From contig JAMLGT010000003.1 of NCBI GenBank assembly GCA_023957755.1, positions 1-64,000 of the forward strand: a DNA stretch of 64,000 bases, written 5' to 3'. The first letter of the stretch is position 1, and every line of letters begins with the position of its first letter. Positions 47,064 through 56,782 of the stretch are shown here, in pieces. This DNA is from Chitinophagaceae bacterium (GTDB lineage Bacteria > Bacteroidota > Bacteroidia > Chitinophagales > Chitinophagaceae). The notes under the pieces were generated by a model that made no database searches, had not been told where the DNA came from, and saw nothing but the letters and a program-made list of their open reading frames with translations. The position numbers and the translations under genes were made by a program.

Positions 47064-48848
47064 TTAATCTTCGTAAATACCTTCGATCAGCTTTTGGTAC
47101 TTGTCCAGTATTATTTTTCTTCTCAGGCTCAGTTTAGGTGTCATTTCACCTGAGTCAACACTCCATTCAGTGGGTACCAGCGCAAACTTTTTTACCTGCT
47201 CTACATGGTTCAGTCCATCATTAAGCCTGTTAACCTCCGAAAGGAACAGCGCCTGTACTTTATCATTTTTCAGTAGTTGCTCATGTGTAAGGGTTGAAAG
47301 ACCGTGGTTAGAGGCCCATTTCTTTAGGTTCTCCATTGAGGGTACTATCAGAGCGGATGTGAACTTCATTCCGGCTCCGACAATCATGATGTTCTCTATG
47401 TAAATAGATTCTTTCATCCTGTTTTCTACCGCAACCGGAGCTACATATTTACCACCACTGGTTTTGAAGATTTCTTTCTTTCGATCAGTAATTTTCAGGA
47501 ATCGATTTTTGACAATAGTGCCGATGTCTCCTGTCTTAAACCATTCGCCTTCCATAACTTCGGCAGTTTCCTCCGGCATTTTATAATATCCTGCCATGAC
47601 GTTTGGGCCTTTGCATAAAATCTCTCCGTCAGAAGCAATTTTTACTTCCACATTATGAATAAGCGGACCCACAGTTCCGAACATCCGGTCTTTTTCATCG
47701 TATCTGTTTACACTAATAACAGGTGAGGTTTCTGTGAGCCCATAACCTTCCATGATAATAATTCGTGCAGCAGTAAAAATTCTAATAAGCTTTACCGGGC
47801 ATGCAGCACCTCCGCTTACGATACAAAGTACTTCTCCCCCGAGTGCTTCGCGCCATTTATTGAAGATGAGTTTGTTTGCAAGGTTGAGCTGGAAATTGTA
47901 CCACCATCCCAGGTTTTGATTTATCTCAAACCGTTTTGCAAGGCCATGCGCCCAGAAGAAAAGGCTTTTCTTAATGCCCGTTAGCTCCATCCCCTTCTGC
48001 ATAATCTTCTCATACACTTTTTCAAGCAGTCGCGGCACGGTAGTGAAAATCTGAGGTTTTACTTCTTTGAGATTATCTACAATGGTTTCAATACTCTCAG
48101 CAAAATATACCGACACTCCTTTGAAAAGGTACAGATACATGACCATCCTTTCAAAACTATGGTTGAGTGGCAGAAAGCTGAGCGATCTCAAATCCTCGCC
48201 GGGAGGAAAGCAGTCCATACTGTCTCGCACATTGGAGTAGATATTGTGGTGAGTCAGCATGACCCCTTTTGGTTTACCTGTGGTGCCGGAAGTGTAAATG
48301 ATAGTGGCAAGGTCTTCATGCTTTATGCCCGCCGCAATAGCCTCTATCTTTTGGTGGTCTTCCTCTGAAACTCCTTCCATCAGTGTGGTCCATTGTGGAA
48401 TTCTGGATGAGGCATCGATGGAATAGAAGGTTTTTAGAAGTGGTAGGTTTTTCAGTATTGGATCCAGTTTCTCGAGAAAGCTGTCGTCGTTGATGAATAT
48501 TGTTTTTACGGCGGCATCCTGCAGGATATACTCCAGTTCAGGGTCGCCTATAGTGGGATAAATAGGAGTAAGTACAGCTCCTATTTTCTGAATAGCCAGG
48601 TCTATAAATATCCATTCAGGACGGTTCCGGGCAATCAGCGCTATCTTGTCTTTCCCTTCAGGGGTACCATCACCTGGCCCCAGGCCGAGCCTGAGCAATC
48701 CACATGCGAGTTTGTCAACTATCTCTTTCACCTCCTTCGGCGTGTATTCTCTGTATTTTCCATTTTCCTTGCCGGCTAATAGGACTTTGTCAGGATGCTT
48801 CTCGTAGTTAAGGTTGACACAGTCGAACAGTCTGGATATTTCCTTCAT
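47064..48848 (-). CDS. Long-chain acyl-CoA synthetase (FadD-like)
   Basis: 594 residues. AMP-forming ligase motifs: TIIYTSGTTGKPKGVMLTH (P-loop), YGLTETSP, EWFKTGDIG and ITDRKKEIFKTSGGKYVAP. Length and sequence fit long-chain fatty-acid:CoA ligase. It would activate fatty acids for beta-oxidation or lipid repair at the inner membrane. Convergent with the sulfatase gene, 19 bases between ends. Confidence 0.94.
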   Translation of the reverse strand: MKEISRLFDCVNLNYEKHPDKVLLAGKENGKYREYTPKEVKEIVDKLACGLLRLGLGPGDGTPEGKDKIALIARNRPEWIFIDLAIQKIGAVLTPIYPTIGDPELEYILQDAAVKTIFINDDSFLEKLDPILKNLPLLKTFYSIDASSRIPQWTTLMEGVSEEDHQKIEAIAAGIKHEDLATIIYTSGTTGKPKGVMLTHHNIYSNVRDSMDCFPPGEDLRSLSFLPLNHSFERMVMYLYLFKGVSVYFAESIETIVDNLKEVKPQIFTTVPRLLEKVYEKIMQKGMELTGIKKSLFFWAHGLAKRFEINQNLGWWYNFQLNLANKLIFNKWREALGGEVLCIVSGGAACPVKLIRIFTAARIIIMEGYGLTETSPVISVNRYDEKDRMFGTVGPLIHNVEVKIASDGEILCKGPNVMAGYYKMPEETAEVMEGEWFKTGDIGTIVKNRFLKITDRKKEIFKTSGGKYVAPVAVENRMKESIYIENIMIVGAGMKFTSALIVPSMENLKKWASNHGLSTLTHEQLLKNDKVQALFLSEVNRLNDGLNHVEQVKKFALVPTEWSVDSGEMTPKLSLRRKIILDKYQKLIEGIYED

Positions 48849-48932
48849 GATTATCGTACTTTTTAAAGAGGTATTTGAGTAGTAAGTTACTTAAATTCTG
48901 ATTATGACATAGAAATTGAGTAACCAACTTAT

Positions 48933-49940
48933 CTAGTGGTAATATTGGTTTCCGGGAATTTGCAGGATGCGTGTTTGCAGGTATCTGTTAAATGAGGCAT
49001 ACTCTTCAGGATGTCTGGTAGTCCAGGTCTGAAAGGCATTCAGGTTTTGAGCAGCTCCAAAAATCCATTGGTTATATACCTGAAATAATCCTTTTTCCAG
49101 TAAGTCCTTTTGGATATCGAAAAGAATCAGAGGAAATCTGTCCGCATATTCTCTGTACCAGTTCAGGATGAAGCGTGTGCGTATCATGGTCAGTGTCTCG
49201 GGATTCAGCCCTCTTAACACAATGCTGTTTTGTCTGTTCATCGATGAGAGGAAGGCCAGTTCAAATTTATTTTTATTTTTTGTGTTGGTGAGCAGATCAG
49301 GGTCTGAGAATAGCTTTTTGTACCCATCCAGCAGTTGGGTTTTTATTTCAGCAGTCCTTGAAGAGTAAGACTCCATATTGATGAATATCTCTCCATAGAT
49401 GAGACCCCATATTTTATCCTGCGACAAAAAATAATAACGGGCTGCATTGAAATAATTTCCCGGAAAGCGAGGTTCTTTTTCGATTCCCTTTTCCCATTGT
49501 GCAATGGCGGAGAAGTCCCGGTTGCTCCATAGAAATTCGCCGTAATCGTTATATAGTGGGCCGCTGTCAGGAAACATTTTCAGGGCCTTCTTGTATAGTT
49601 TATCTGCATCTTTTATCTGACCCATTCTTCGCATGGCCATTCCGGTTATCTGGTAGGCCTGCGCATCTGCCTGATCCTTATCCACGAAGGGCTTAAGCAC
49701 ATTGACAGTCTTAATATTTTCGCTCTCCATATAAAAGCTGAGTGCAAGATCTTTGGCAATGGCGAGGTTGTTTGGAGATTTTTCCAATGCTCTTACCAGT
49801 ATGATGGTGGCGTTGGCATAATCCCCGCTTTTCATAAACTCCTTTGCATTCTGGTGAAGCGTCTGGGTATCGTCAGACTGCGCTTCAATGACCGGTATCA
49901 GGATCAAATGCAATAAAAGAAGTAATAACAATCTTTTCAT
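48933..49940 (-). CDS. Exported TPR-repeat protein
   Basis: 335 residues. A signal peptide (LLLLHLILIPVIEAQ) precedes about four TPR units between 28 and 170 (SGDYANATIILVRALEKSPNN, ADKLYKKALKMFPDSGPLYNDYG in part). The C-terminal half is helical without a recognised domain (FELAFLSSMNRQ, FILNWYREYADRFPL). Probably periplasmic scaffolding; function unknown. Downstream of the 50131 gene but separated by a terminator. Confidence 0.8.
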   Translation of the reverse strand: MKRLLLLLLLHLILIPVIEAQSDDTQTLHQNAKEFMKSGDYANATIILVRALEKSPNNLAIAKDLALSFYMESENIKTVNVLKPFVDKDQADAQAYQITGMAMRRMGQIKDADKLYKKALKMFPDSGPLYNDYGEFLWSNRDFSAIAQWEKGIEKEPRFPGNYFNAARYYFLSQDKIWGLIYGEIFINMESYSSRTAEIKTQLLDGYKKLFSDPDLLTNTKNKNKFELAFLSSMNRQNSIVLRGLNPETLTMIRTRFILNWYREYADRFPLILFDIQKDLLEKGLFQVYNQWIFGAAQNLNAFQTWTTRHPEEYASFNRYLQTRILQIPGNQYYH

Positions 49941-50059
49941 TTGGTAAAGATAATTCAGCTTTTTCTTGAGTAGCGGTACAAGATAAACATTAAAAAGTGA
50001 AATGAATTTTAAGAAACATTGGCATATTGACTGCTGAAATCATAATTGGAAAGATAAAA

Positions 50060-50101
50060 AAAAGAAGGAAAACGCTGCTGTCAGGACGCTTTCCTTCTTT
50101 T
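50060..50101 (-). terminator. Terminator of the 50131-50856 gene
   Basis: AAAAGAAGGAAAACG (50060-50074) pairs with CGCTTTCCTTCTTTT (50087-50101) with one mismatch. On the minus strand the stem is followed by a run of T, fitting termination 30 bases after the stop of the 50131 gene. Confidence 0.75.
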
Positions 50102-50130
50102 GAATACTATAGTTGGGGGCAGGTTGTGCG

Positions 50131-50856
50131 CTATTCCTGCTCTACCGGTTGGGGAGTTTGCACAGGAGCGGTTTCCGTGCTTCCGGCCTGAGCTTTTTCA
50201 GCTCTTTTTTTACAGGTGAGGCAGAGTTCAGAGTCGCCTATTCGGCGTGCTTCCCATGCTTCCTTTACAGTACCACTGTGTATTTCTCTTCCTTTGATGT
50301 GCTGACAATCTTCGAAGAGGTGATACTTATTTCCCTGATTAGTCCAATACACTAAGTCGACCCCGTTATTCAGGTTTCGGATTACATCTGTCTGCTCGTT
50401 AATCTGTTGCGTGTATTTTTCAATTGAGGGCGGGTTAAAATCGTATCCGGTAATTCCGGCTACAACAAGTGCTACCGCAGCTACTGCACCGGCGATTCCT
50501 TTTGTCTTTCCATCAATATTTTTATTTGTAAGGATAAAGATTACCAGAGGCAGAAATGCCAGTACACCCATAATAGCACCGAGTTGGTTCTGGATGAAAA
50601 ATTTTGTCTTATCCTTTTCAGATGCAGGATCGAGTCGGTTAGCTTTTTTCCAGAGCATCGAACCGACAATAGCCAGAATCAGGATGACTACGATAGCCAC
50701 TATGAGCCACGTAAGTTTATCGTTGCGAATCAACTTCAGGATTGCATATATTTCGCCGGCAATAGCTACTATCCAGGCGAGCATTGCAAATAAACGAAGT
50801 TGTTTAGCCTGCCCTTTTGCTTCATCAGAGGCCACAAATTGTTTTTGTTCTGCCAT
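50131..50856 (-). CDS. Membrane protein with C-terminal Cys/His metal-binding-like motif
   Basis: 241 residues. Four hydrophobic helices (about 24-42, 48-68, 92-108, 118-138). The soluble tail contains YHLFEDCQHIKG...SELCLTCKKR, a C-x-H then C-x-x-C arrangement similar to small treble-clef-like metal sites of the type YHxxxCxxL...CxxC. A Gln/Pro/Glu-rich end follows. Not recognised further. The position of the Cys cluster relative to the membrane is uncertain. Confidence 0.7.
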   Translation of the reverse strand: MAEQKQFVASDEAKGQAKQLRLFAMLAWIVAIAGEIYAILKLIRNDKLTWLIVAIVVILILAIVGSMLWKKANRLDPASEKDKTKFFIQNQLGAIMGVLAFLPLVIFILTNKNIDGKTKGIAGAVAAVALVVAGITGYDFNPPSIEKYTQQINEQTDVIRNLNNGVDLVYWTNQGNKYHLFEDCQHIKGREIHSGTVKEAWEARRIGDSELCLTCKKRAEKAQAGSTETAPVQTPQPVEQE

Positions 50857-51098
50857 GATTTTGTTTTGTTTAGTTGTGATGGTTTATTGATTCGTAAAAA
50901 TATGTATTTTGAATTAGCTTTTCTGCCTTTCTTTTTTACAGGTATTATGATGGTTGAAAGTAAGGGAAAAGTCTGCCGTTCCAGTGTAAAGAATACCATA
51001 AATAAATGAAGATGGGGGAACAAACCCGGAAGTCATATTAGTAAAAAATGGCTGTAAAGTGATATGATTTCCTTACTTTTCGGGCATATACTTACTTC

Positions 51099-52436
51099 AT
51101 GCAAACTGCTTCAAAGAAGGTTATTAACGGTTGGGCGATGTATGATTGGGCCAATTCTGTTTATAATCTGGTAATTACAACCACTTTTTTTCCAGTCTAT
51201 TACACCCAGATGACCGATGCTGCTCCCTTCAATGGGGTGGTGAAGTTTGGTGGAAGAACCTTTGTAAATACGGCGCTTTATAATTATGCGCTTGCGTTTT
51301 CGTATATGGTAGTGGCTATTACACTGCCAATCCTTACTTCTATCGCTGACTACAAGGGGAATAAGAAAAAGTTTATGCAGGCATTTTGTTACACAGGCGC
51401 ACTAGCCTGTAGCCTGATGTATTTTTTTACCCCCCAAAATTTTGGGATGGGGGTAATATGCCTGATGGTTGCAGCTTTCGGATTTTATTCCAGCCTGGTA
51501 TTTTATAATTCATATCTGCCCGAGATTGCGGAGGAGAAAGACAGGGATCGTATAAGTGCTAAAGGTTTCAGCCTCGGTTATGTCGGAAGTGTATTAATGC
51601 AGATGATTGGCTTTGCACTGGTGGTTTTCTGGGATAAAATCCCCTTTCTTACCGGAGAGGGGCATGCAGTGAGGTTTACTTTTTTATTGGTAGGAGTCTG
51701 GTGGGTGGGGTTTGCCCAGATTACCTTTCGCCGCCTTCCCGGGTTTCATACTTCACAGTTAAATGGAAATGGAGCCAATAACAATGGTCATAATAACGGA
51801 GTTAATTTTCTGGTAGGAGGTTTCAGAGAATTGCGTAAGGTATTCCGGCAGTTAATTCAGATGCCGGTAATTAAAAGGTTTTTGTTTGCTTTTTTCTTTT
51901 ATAATATGGGGGTACAGACGGTGATGCTGGCCGCAACCAATTTTGGAAGTAAGGTATTGAAACTCCCATCTACCAACCTGATAATTACAGTGGTATTGAT
52001 TCAACTGGTAGCTATTGCCGGTGCATTTATGATGTCCGGACTGTCAAGGAAGTATGGCAACCTCCCGGTACTTATTGCTGTAGTGGTGTTCTGGATAGGT
52101 ATTTGTGTAGCGGGATATTATATGCAGACTGCAATGCATTTTTATTTACTTGCAGTGGCTGTGGGCCTGGTAATGGGGGGCATTCAATCTTTGAGCCGGA
52201 GCACTTATGCCAAATTGATGCCATTGACAAAGGATACAGCCTCTTTCTTTAGTTTTTATGATGTGTCAGAGAAAGTAGCAATCGTTATAGGATTGGTTAC
52301 CTTTGGGTTGATAGAAGAGTTGACAGGAAGCATGCGTAATTCGGTGCTTTCATTAATGGTGTTCTTTTTGATAGGAGGGATGGGGTTGGTGTCGGCTCTT
52401 TATCGACAGAATAAAGAAAAAAGATTAGCGAAATGA
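51099..52436 (+). CDS. UMF1-family MFS transporter
   Basis: 445 residues with twelve transmembrane segments. The N-terminus NGWAMYDWANSVYNLVITTTFFPVYY is characteristic of the UMF1/Atg22-like family, and SRSTYAKLMPLTKDTASFFSFYDVSEK is its second signature. Substrate unknown; amino acid efflux is proposed for eukaryotic Atg22. Its stop overlaps the next gene's start (ATGA), so the two are translationally coupled. Confidence 0.92.
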   Translation: MQTASKKVINGWAMYDWANSVYNLVITTTFFPVYYTQMTDAAPFNGVVKFGGRTFVNTALYNYALAFSYMVVAITLPILTSIADYKGNKKKFMQAFCYTGALACSLMYFFTPQNFGMGVICLMVAAFGFYSSLVFYNSYLPEIAEEKDRDRISAKGFSLGYVGSVLMQMIGFALVVFWDKIPFLTGEGHAVRFTFLLVGVWWVGFAQITFRRLPGFHTSQLNGNGANNNGHNNGVNFLVGGFRELRKVFRQLIQMPVIKRFLFAFFFYNMGVQTVMLAATNFGSKVLKLPSTNLIITVVLIQLVAIAGAFMMSGLSRKYGNLPVLIAVVVFWIGICVAGYYMQTAMHFYLLAVAVGLVMGGIQSLSRSTYAKLMPLTKDTASFFSFYDVSEKVAIVIGLVTFGLIEELTGSMRNSVLSLMVFFLIGGMGLVSALYRQNKEKRLAK

Positions 52437-53272
52437 AATTACATGTGATTCATGCAGGAAACTTCAAGTTGGATGGTGGAGCTATGTTTGGGGTAGTTCC
52501 GAAAAGCATGTGGCAGAAATTGAATCCGCCTGATGAAAACAATATGTGCACATGGGCTATGCGATGCCTGCTTATAGAACATGAAGGAAGATTAATCCTT
52601 ATCGACAATGGGATGGGAGATAAGCAGGATGCGAAGTTCTTCGGCCATTATTATCTACATGGGGAACATTCATTGGATAGATCCTTACAGCAAAGCGGAT
52701 TTTCAAGAGATGACATCACGGATGTGTTTCTTACCCACTTGCATTTCGACCATTGTGGTGGATCGATAATCAGAGAGGGAGATGAGCTGGTACCAGCATT
52801 TAAGAATGCTACTTATTGGAGTAATGAATCGCACTGGAAGTGGGCCACCGAACCTAACGACAGGGAAAAAGCCAGCTTTCTCAAAGAGAATATCTTACCC
52901 ATTCAGGAATCGGGAAAGCTTCGGTTTATCGAAAATATTGATGGTGCGGAGTGGATGGCGGGTATAAAGATTCGATTTGTGAGTGGACACACCGAAAGCA
53001 TGATGTTACCTCAGATAACATATAAAGAACGTACGGTGGTATTTATGGCTGATCTATTGCCTTCAGTAGCACATATTCCGATACCTTACGTGATGGCCTA
53101 CGATACCAGGCCGTTACTTACCCTGAATGAAAAGAAAAGCTTTCTGAGAGAGGCTCTTGAAAAGAAGTTTATCCTTTTCTTTGAGCATGATGCAATGTAT
53201 GAATGTGCCACACTCAAAATGACAGAAAAAGGCATCAGAAGTGATGAAACCTTTTTGTTAGCGGAAATTTAG
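52433..53272 (+). CDS. MBL-fold metallo-hydrolase
   Basis: 279 residues. Zinc motif H102-x-H104-x-D106-H107 (LTHLHFDHCGG), then SGHTESMM and the later Asp in FMADLLPS and His in FFEHDAMYE. The fold is that of metallo-beta-lactamase relatives such as AHL lactonases. ATGA overlap with the UMF1 gene suggests a shared task, possibly processing what the transporter moves. Substrate not visible. Confidence 0.93.
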   Translation: MKLHVIHAGNFKLDGGAMFGVVPKSMWQKLNPPDENNMCTWAMRCLLIEHEGRLILIDNGMGDKQDAKFFGHYYLHGEHSLDRSLQQSGFSRDDITDVFLTHLHFDHCGGSIIREGDELVPAFKNATYWSNESHWKWATEPNDREKASFLKENILPIQESGKLRFIENIDGAEWMAGIKIRFVSGHTESMMLPQITYKERTVVFMADLLPSVAHIPIPYVMAYDTRPLLTLNEKKSFLREALEKKFILFFEHDAMYECATLKMTEKGIRSDETFLLAEI

Positions 53273-53336
53273 TCTTACGACTGTAAATTTTGGTACGTTT
53301 TTTTCAGATATGATAAATCATCATTTTTCTCCGGAT

Positions 53337-54230
53337 ATGCGTATTAATTGTAAAATTTTTATTCCGTTCCTGAAGTGGAGTGCTGTAATCCTGATTGTGT
53401 TGTTTTCTTTTTCCTCCTGTGATAAGGAAAATCAACAGCAGGAAGACGAAAACCTCCCTGAACTGACGATGAATGACGTGTCGTACGGAGAGGATGCAAA
53501 GCAGAAGATGGATATCTTTCTTCCTGCTGGTCGCTCTGTGAAGCACACCCCCGTTTTAGTGATGATTCATGGCGGAGGTTGGAAAGAGGGGGATAAAGCA
53601 GACTTTAAAGCTTATTTAGATACGCTGAAAAGGCGCTTGCCCGACTACGCTATCTTCAATATTAATTATAGGCTTGCAAATGTGGATTACGGAAAGAATC
53701 TTTTTCCTACTCAGGAGAATGACGTCAATGATGCTGTCTCCTTTATCGTATCTCATCTTGGAGAGTATCATATTTCAAATAAAATGGCTTTGCTGGGAGC
53801 AAGTGCCGGTGGGCATCTGGCACTGTTACAAGGATATAAATATGTAGATAAGATAAAGGTGAAAGCAATTGTTGACTTTTTCGGGCCGGTAAACATGAAG
53901 AACATGTATAATTATCCTACCAACATACTTATGGGGTATCTGATATTAGCAGTCATGGGAGGTACCCCTGAAATGCTTCCGGATCTTTATTACCAATCAA
54001 GCCCAAGTAGTTTTGTGAATGCACAATCTGCTCCTACTATTATTCTTCATGGTGGAATAGATCCGCTGGTGAGCCCATCGCAGTCCAGTGCGTTACGAGA
54101 TGCACTTCAGGAAGCAGGTGTGGCTAATCAGTATGTGTTTTATCCAAACGAAGGACATGGATGGGTGGGAGCAAACCTGACTGATTCATTCAATCAGATA
54201 GAAGCATTTCTAAGAGCACATGTAAAATAG
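53337..54230 (+). CDS. Alpha/beta-hydrolase lipoprotein (BD-FAE-like)
   Basis: 297 residues from ATG 53337; ATG 53310 also possible. A lipoprotein signal ends in FSFSSC. The hydrolase shows HGGGW (oxyanion hole), GASAGGHLAL (nucleophile Ser), and a late His in NEGHGWVG with Asp in GGIDPLVSPSQS. This is the HSL/BD-FAE-like carboxylesterase pattern acting on acylated sugars or other esters at the envelope. Convergent with the DUF3108 gene, 7 bases between ends. Confidence 0.9.
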   Translation: MRINCKIFIPFLKWSAVILIVLFSFSSCDKENQQQEDENLPELTMNDVSYGEDAKQKMDIFLPAGRSVKHTPVLVMIHGGGWKEGDKADFKAYLDTLKRRLPDYAIFNINYRLANVDYGKNLFPTQENDVNDAVSFIVSHLGEYHISNKMALLGASAGGHLALLQGYKYVDKIKVKAIVDFFGPVNMKNMYNYPTNILMGYLILAVMGGTPEMLPDLYYQSSPSSFVNAQSAPTIILHGGIDPLVSPSQSSALRDALQEAGVANQYVFYPNEGHGWVGANLTDSFNQIEAFLRAHVK

Positions 54231-54237
54231 CGCCTGT

Positions 54238-55065
54238 TTAACGTACACTTATCAGTGAAGTCAGGGGATGCCTCAGGTTTCTGTAACCCATCATATCCAC
54301 CTTAATAGACCCGACAGCGATAGGGCTTTCAGCACGCAACAAGATTCGATTCTTATCATCGCTTATCCATACGTTCATTTTTTCACCACCCTCAAAAATG
54401 GACCCTTTGATGAGCAGTGGTTTAAATTTAATAGCCCTGAACTTACCGTAGCGGGTCTTTACGGTTTCTTTGCCCTCGTACTTTATATACATGTTATATA
54501 CTTCATCATCCAGAAACATATCAAACTTGATTTTCTCCCCTTTCCTGTATTTGCTAAAGTCTATATTTCTTGCATAGTAAACCGAGCTGATCACATCCTG
54601 GATGCAGGGCGTTACCTTGAATAAGCCATTGGTGGTAACGGCAGTGCGGTTCTCGTGGTTAAAGGTCACATTATTATATATCTTATAGCCATCCTCATCG
54701 ACATTTCGGATAAACTTAACCGGCAACATTGTTGCGGTATCTATATATGATTCGTAACGGTCTCTCACCCTGAAGAATTTGTCGAAAAAAGAATAGCTTG
54801 TTCCTACACCCAGACAATGATACACAGGCCTTCCATTCATCTTACTAAGGCCAACAGAAAACTTCGCTTCTCCTGCCCCAATATAGATTCCAAGTGTGCT
54901 GTAATAGACTTTCATAGTCACTTCCTCACCTGCCTTAAATGAAGTGTTGGGTACATAACAAAATTCATCTGCCTGCTCCTGAAAGAATGTGGAAGGGGTA
55001 GTAGTTGTATGATTCCCTGCAAAGGGTATCATAATGATTAGGGATAAAAGAATAAATACTTTCAA
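54238..55065 (-). CDS. DUF3108-family exported protein
   Basis: 275 residues. A signal peptide (LLSLIIMIPFAG) is followed by the DUF3108 pattern (FKAGEEVTMKVYYSTLGIYIGAGEA in part; MNVWISDDKNRILLRAES near the end). Function unknown; the family is exported and common in Bacteroidota. The start is TTG, overlapping the stop of the upstream flippase gene (TTGA), a translational coupling that fixes the start. Its partner suggests envelope lipid or glycan handling. Confidence 0.85.
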   Translation of the reverse strand: MKVFILLSLIIMIPFAGNHTTTTPSTFFQEQADEFCYVPNTSFKAGEEVTMKVYYSTLGIYIGAGEAKFSVGLSKMNGRPVYHCLGVGTSYSFFDKFFRVRDRYESYIDTATMLPVKFIRNVDEDGYKIYNNVTFNHENRTAVTTNGLFKVTPCIQDVISSVYYARNIDFSKYRKGEKIKFDMFLDDEVYNMYIKYEGKETVKTRYGKFRAIKFKPLLIKGSIFEGGEKMNVWISDDKNRILLRAESPIAVGSIKVDMMGYRNLRHPLTSLISVR

Positions 55066-56063
55066 TCTTTATTGTCTTTAAAAAATTTCACACTTAATAT
55101 CGCGACGCTTCCGGCTACTGCCGGTAAAAATAAATTGAGTATCCAGATGCCAAATGTAGCGCCGATGATACCAATTGTATTTTCGCTGAACAAACCAAGC
55201 AAAGCTACGCTGAACTGTCCGCGAATCCCGAGGTCTGCAATTGCAAAGGAAGGAACCGCAGCCATTACAAGAAATAAAACCGAAACCAGCCATATTCCAA
55301 TGTTCCATGGTATTGATATCTGTAACGCTTGCCAAAGCAAAATATATTGTATGACGAAAACTGAATAGCGAAAGAAGGATATTAGGAGTAGTCTTAACAA
55401 TATTTTAGTGTCAAAGTGACCGAGCACCTCTATATAAGGTACCAGACGTCTAGCCTGCGGAATCATTTCAACAAGCCTGATTAACCACGCCATCCGAAAG
55501 AAAAAGAGAATAAGAAGAAAAGCAATAGTAACAGAAATGATAAACAATACCTCAATCCAGAAATAAGATAGCCCCATCAGGCTGCCATCCGGCTGTAGTG
55601 CAAAAAAAAGCAAATACGCAAGTCCCAGACATCCCATTATCATTGTAACGATTAGCTGGCTGATACTTCCTGCAATAGAAAGGGAGATGGCCTTCAGTCT
55701 GGTGCCTTCCTTCAGGTAAAGTATCCGGCCTCCATATTCCCCAATCCGGTTAGGTGTGTTGAGCGATAGTGTGACTCCACTTAACACAGACTTTAGCGCT
55801 TTGAAGAGCCCGATTTTTTCAATAGGAGCAGCAAGATATTGCCATTTTACAGCTTCCAGCCCCCAGTTGAAGGCCACCAGCACAACGGCTGTCCAAAACT
55901 TCCAACCGTGCTTTCCGAAAGGTGCGTCTCTTATTAACTGAAGTGACTCTGAAAGGTGAGGTTGATTTTTTACCTGAGTATATAAGGAATAAAATAACCA
56001 TCCTGCCAGCAAAGGAGCTACAAAGTATTTCAGTATTATTTTGATATTTTTGTTCAACCGCAT
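55062..56063 (-). CDS. Lysylphosphatidylglycerol-synthase-type integral membrane protein
   Basis: 333 residues from ATG 56063. About seven to eight transmembrane helices. The MprF/AglD-like flippase pattern includes WGLEAVKWQYL, VLSGVTLSLNTPNRIGEYGGRI and AVPSFAIADLGIRGQFS. Such domains move lipids across the membrane. An upstream start at 56129 would overlap ruvC and is rejected. Coupled to the DUF3108 gene. Confidence 0.88.
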   Translation of the reverse strand: MRLNKNIKIILKYFVAPLLAGWLFYSLYTQVKNQPHLSESLQLIRDAPFGKHGWKFWTAVVLVAFNWGLEAVKWQYLAAPIEKIGLFKALKSVLSGVTLSLNTPNRIGEYGGRILYLKEGTRLKAISLSIAGSISQLIVTMIMGCLGLAYLLFFALQPDGSLMGLSYFWIEVLFIISVTIAFLLILFFFRMAWLIRLVEMIPQARRLVPYIEVLGHFDTKILLRLLLISFFRYSVFVIQYILLWQALQISIPWNIGIWLVSVLFLVMAAVPSFAIADLGIRGQFSVALLGLFSENTIGIIGATFGIWILNLFLPAVAGSVAILSVKFFKDNKD

Positions 56064-56116
56064 TATGCTACAACAATTCCGTTTACCGCTATTTAAGTAA
56101 AAATAAATACCATTCG

Positions 56117-56671
56117 TTGAAAACCTCAAAAATCATTTTAGGAATTGATCCCGGTACGGTATCTATGGGTATGGGAGTGATAGAGGTGACCGGTAAGAAT
56201 GCAGGATTGGTGATGATGGATGTGCTCAGGTTTTCTGCTAAAACCGATACCTATTCGCGTTTACAGCGAATCCATCAGAAGGTTTGCGAACTGGTGGCAG
56301 CATATCGTCCAAATGAGTTTGCAATTGAAGCCCCGTTTTACGGTAAAAATGTACAAAGTATGCTGAAACTCGGAAGAGCACAAGGCGTAGCCATTGCCGC
56401 TGCTATGAGTGCAGGAATTCCCGTTACAGAGTATTCTCCAAGAAAAATAAAACAGTCTATCACCGGGAATGGGAATTCTGATAAAGTACAGGTGCTGAAA
56501 ATGCTTCAGCGGATTCTCAACTTTTCTGAAGAACCAAAGTATCTTGACGCCACAGATGCGCTTGCGGTGGCCGTATGTCATCACTTTCAGAATAGTGGAA
56601 GAATCAATGATAAGAAACTCCTGAAAGGATGGGAAGATTTCATGGCCAGGAACCCGGAAAGGGTGAAGTGA
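56117..56671 (+). CDS. ruvC: Holliday junction resolvase RuvC
   Basis: 184 residues. Catalytic acids D11 (LGIDPG), E71 (AIEAPF), D144 and D147 (LDATDALA), with the His-rich end AVCHH. RuvC cleaves Holliday junctions with RuvAB. The only suitable start is TTG 56117. It stands alone, not in a ruvABC cluster; this is common in Bacteroidota. Confidence 0.95.
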   Translation: MKTSKIILGIDPGTVSMGMGVIEVTGKNAGLVMMDVLRFSAKTDTYSRLQRIHQKVCELVAAYRPNEFAIEAPFYGKNVQSMLKLGRAQGVAIAAAMSAGIPVTEYSPRKIKQSITGNGNSDKVQVLKMLQRILNFSEEPKYLDATDALAVAVCHHFQNSGRINDKKLLKGWEDFMARNPERVK

Positions 56672-56782
56672 TTATCCTTTTTGTAATAAATTATTAAACA
56701 TTTCGGCTGCGGCCTGTGATGTATGCTCATCATAAAGTAGTGTAATACTTATTGAATAGCTTTACAAAAATTCGATGTAAGA

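Noticed and set aside
56064-56129. N-terminal extension of the flippase-type protein
   Set aside because: It would overlap the ruvC start and adds a polar stretch before the first helix; ATG 56063 fits the family.
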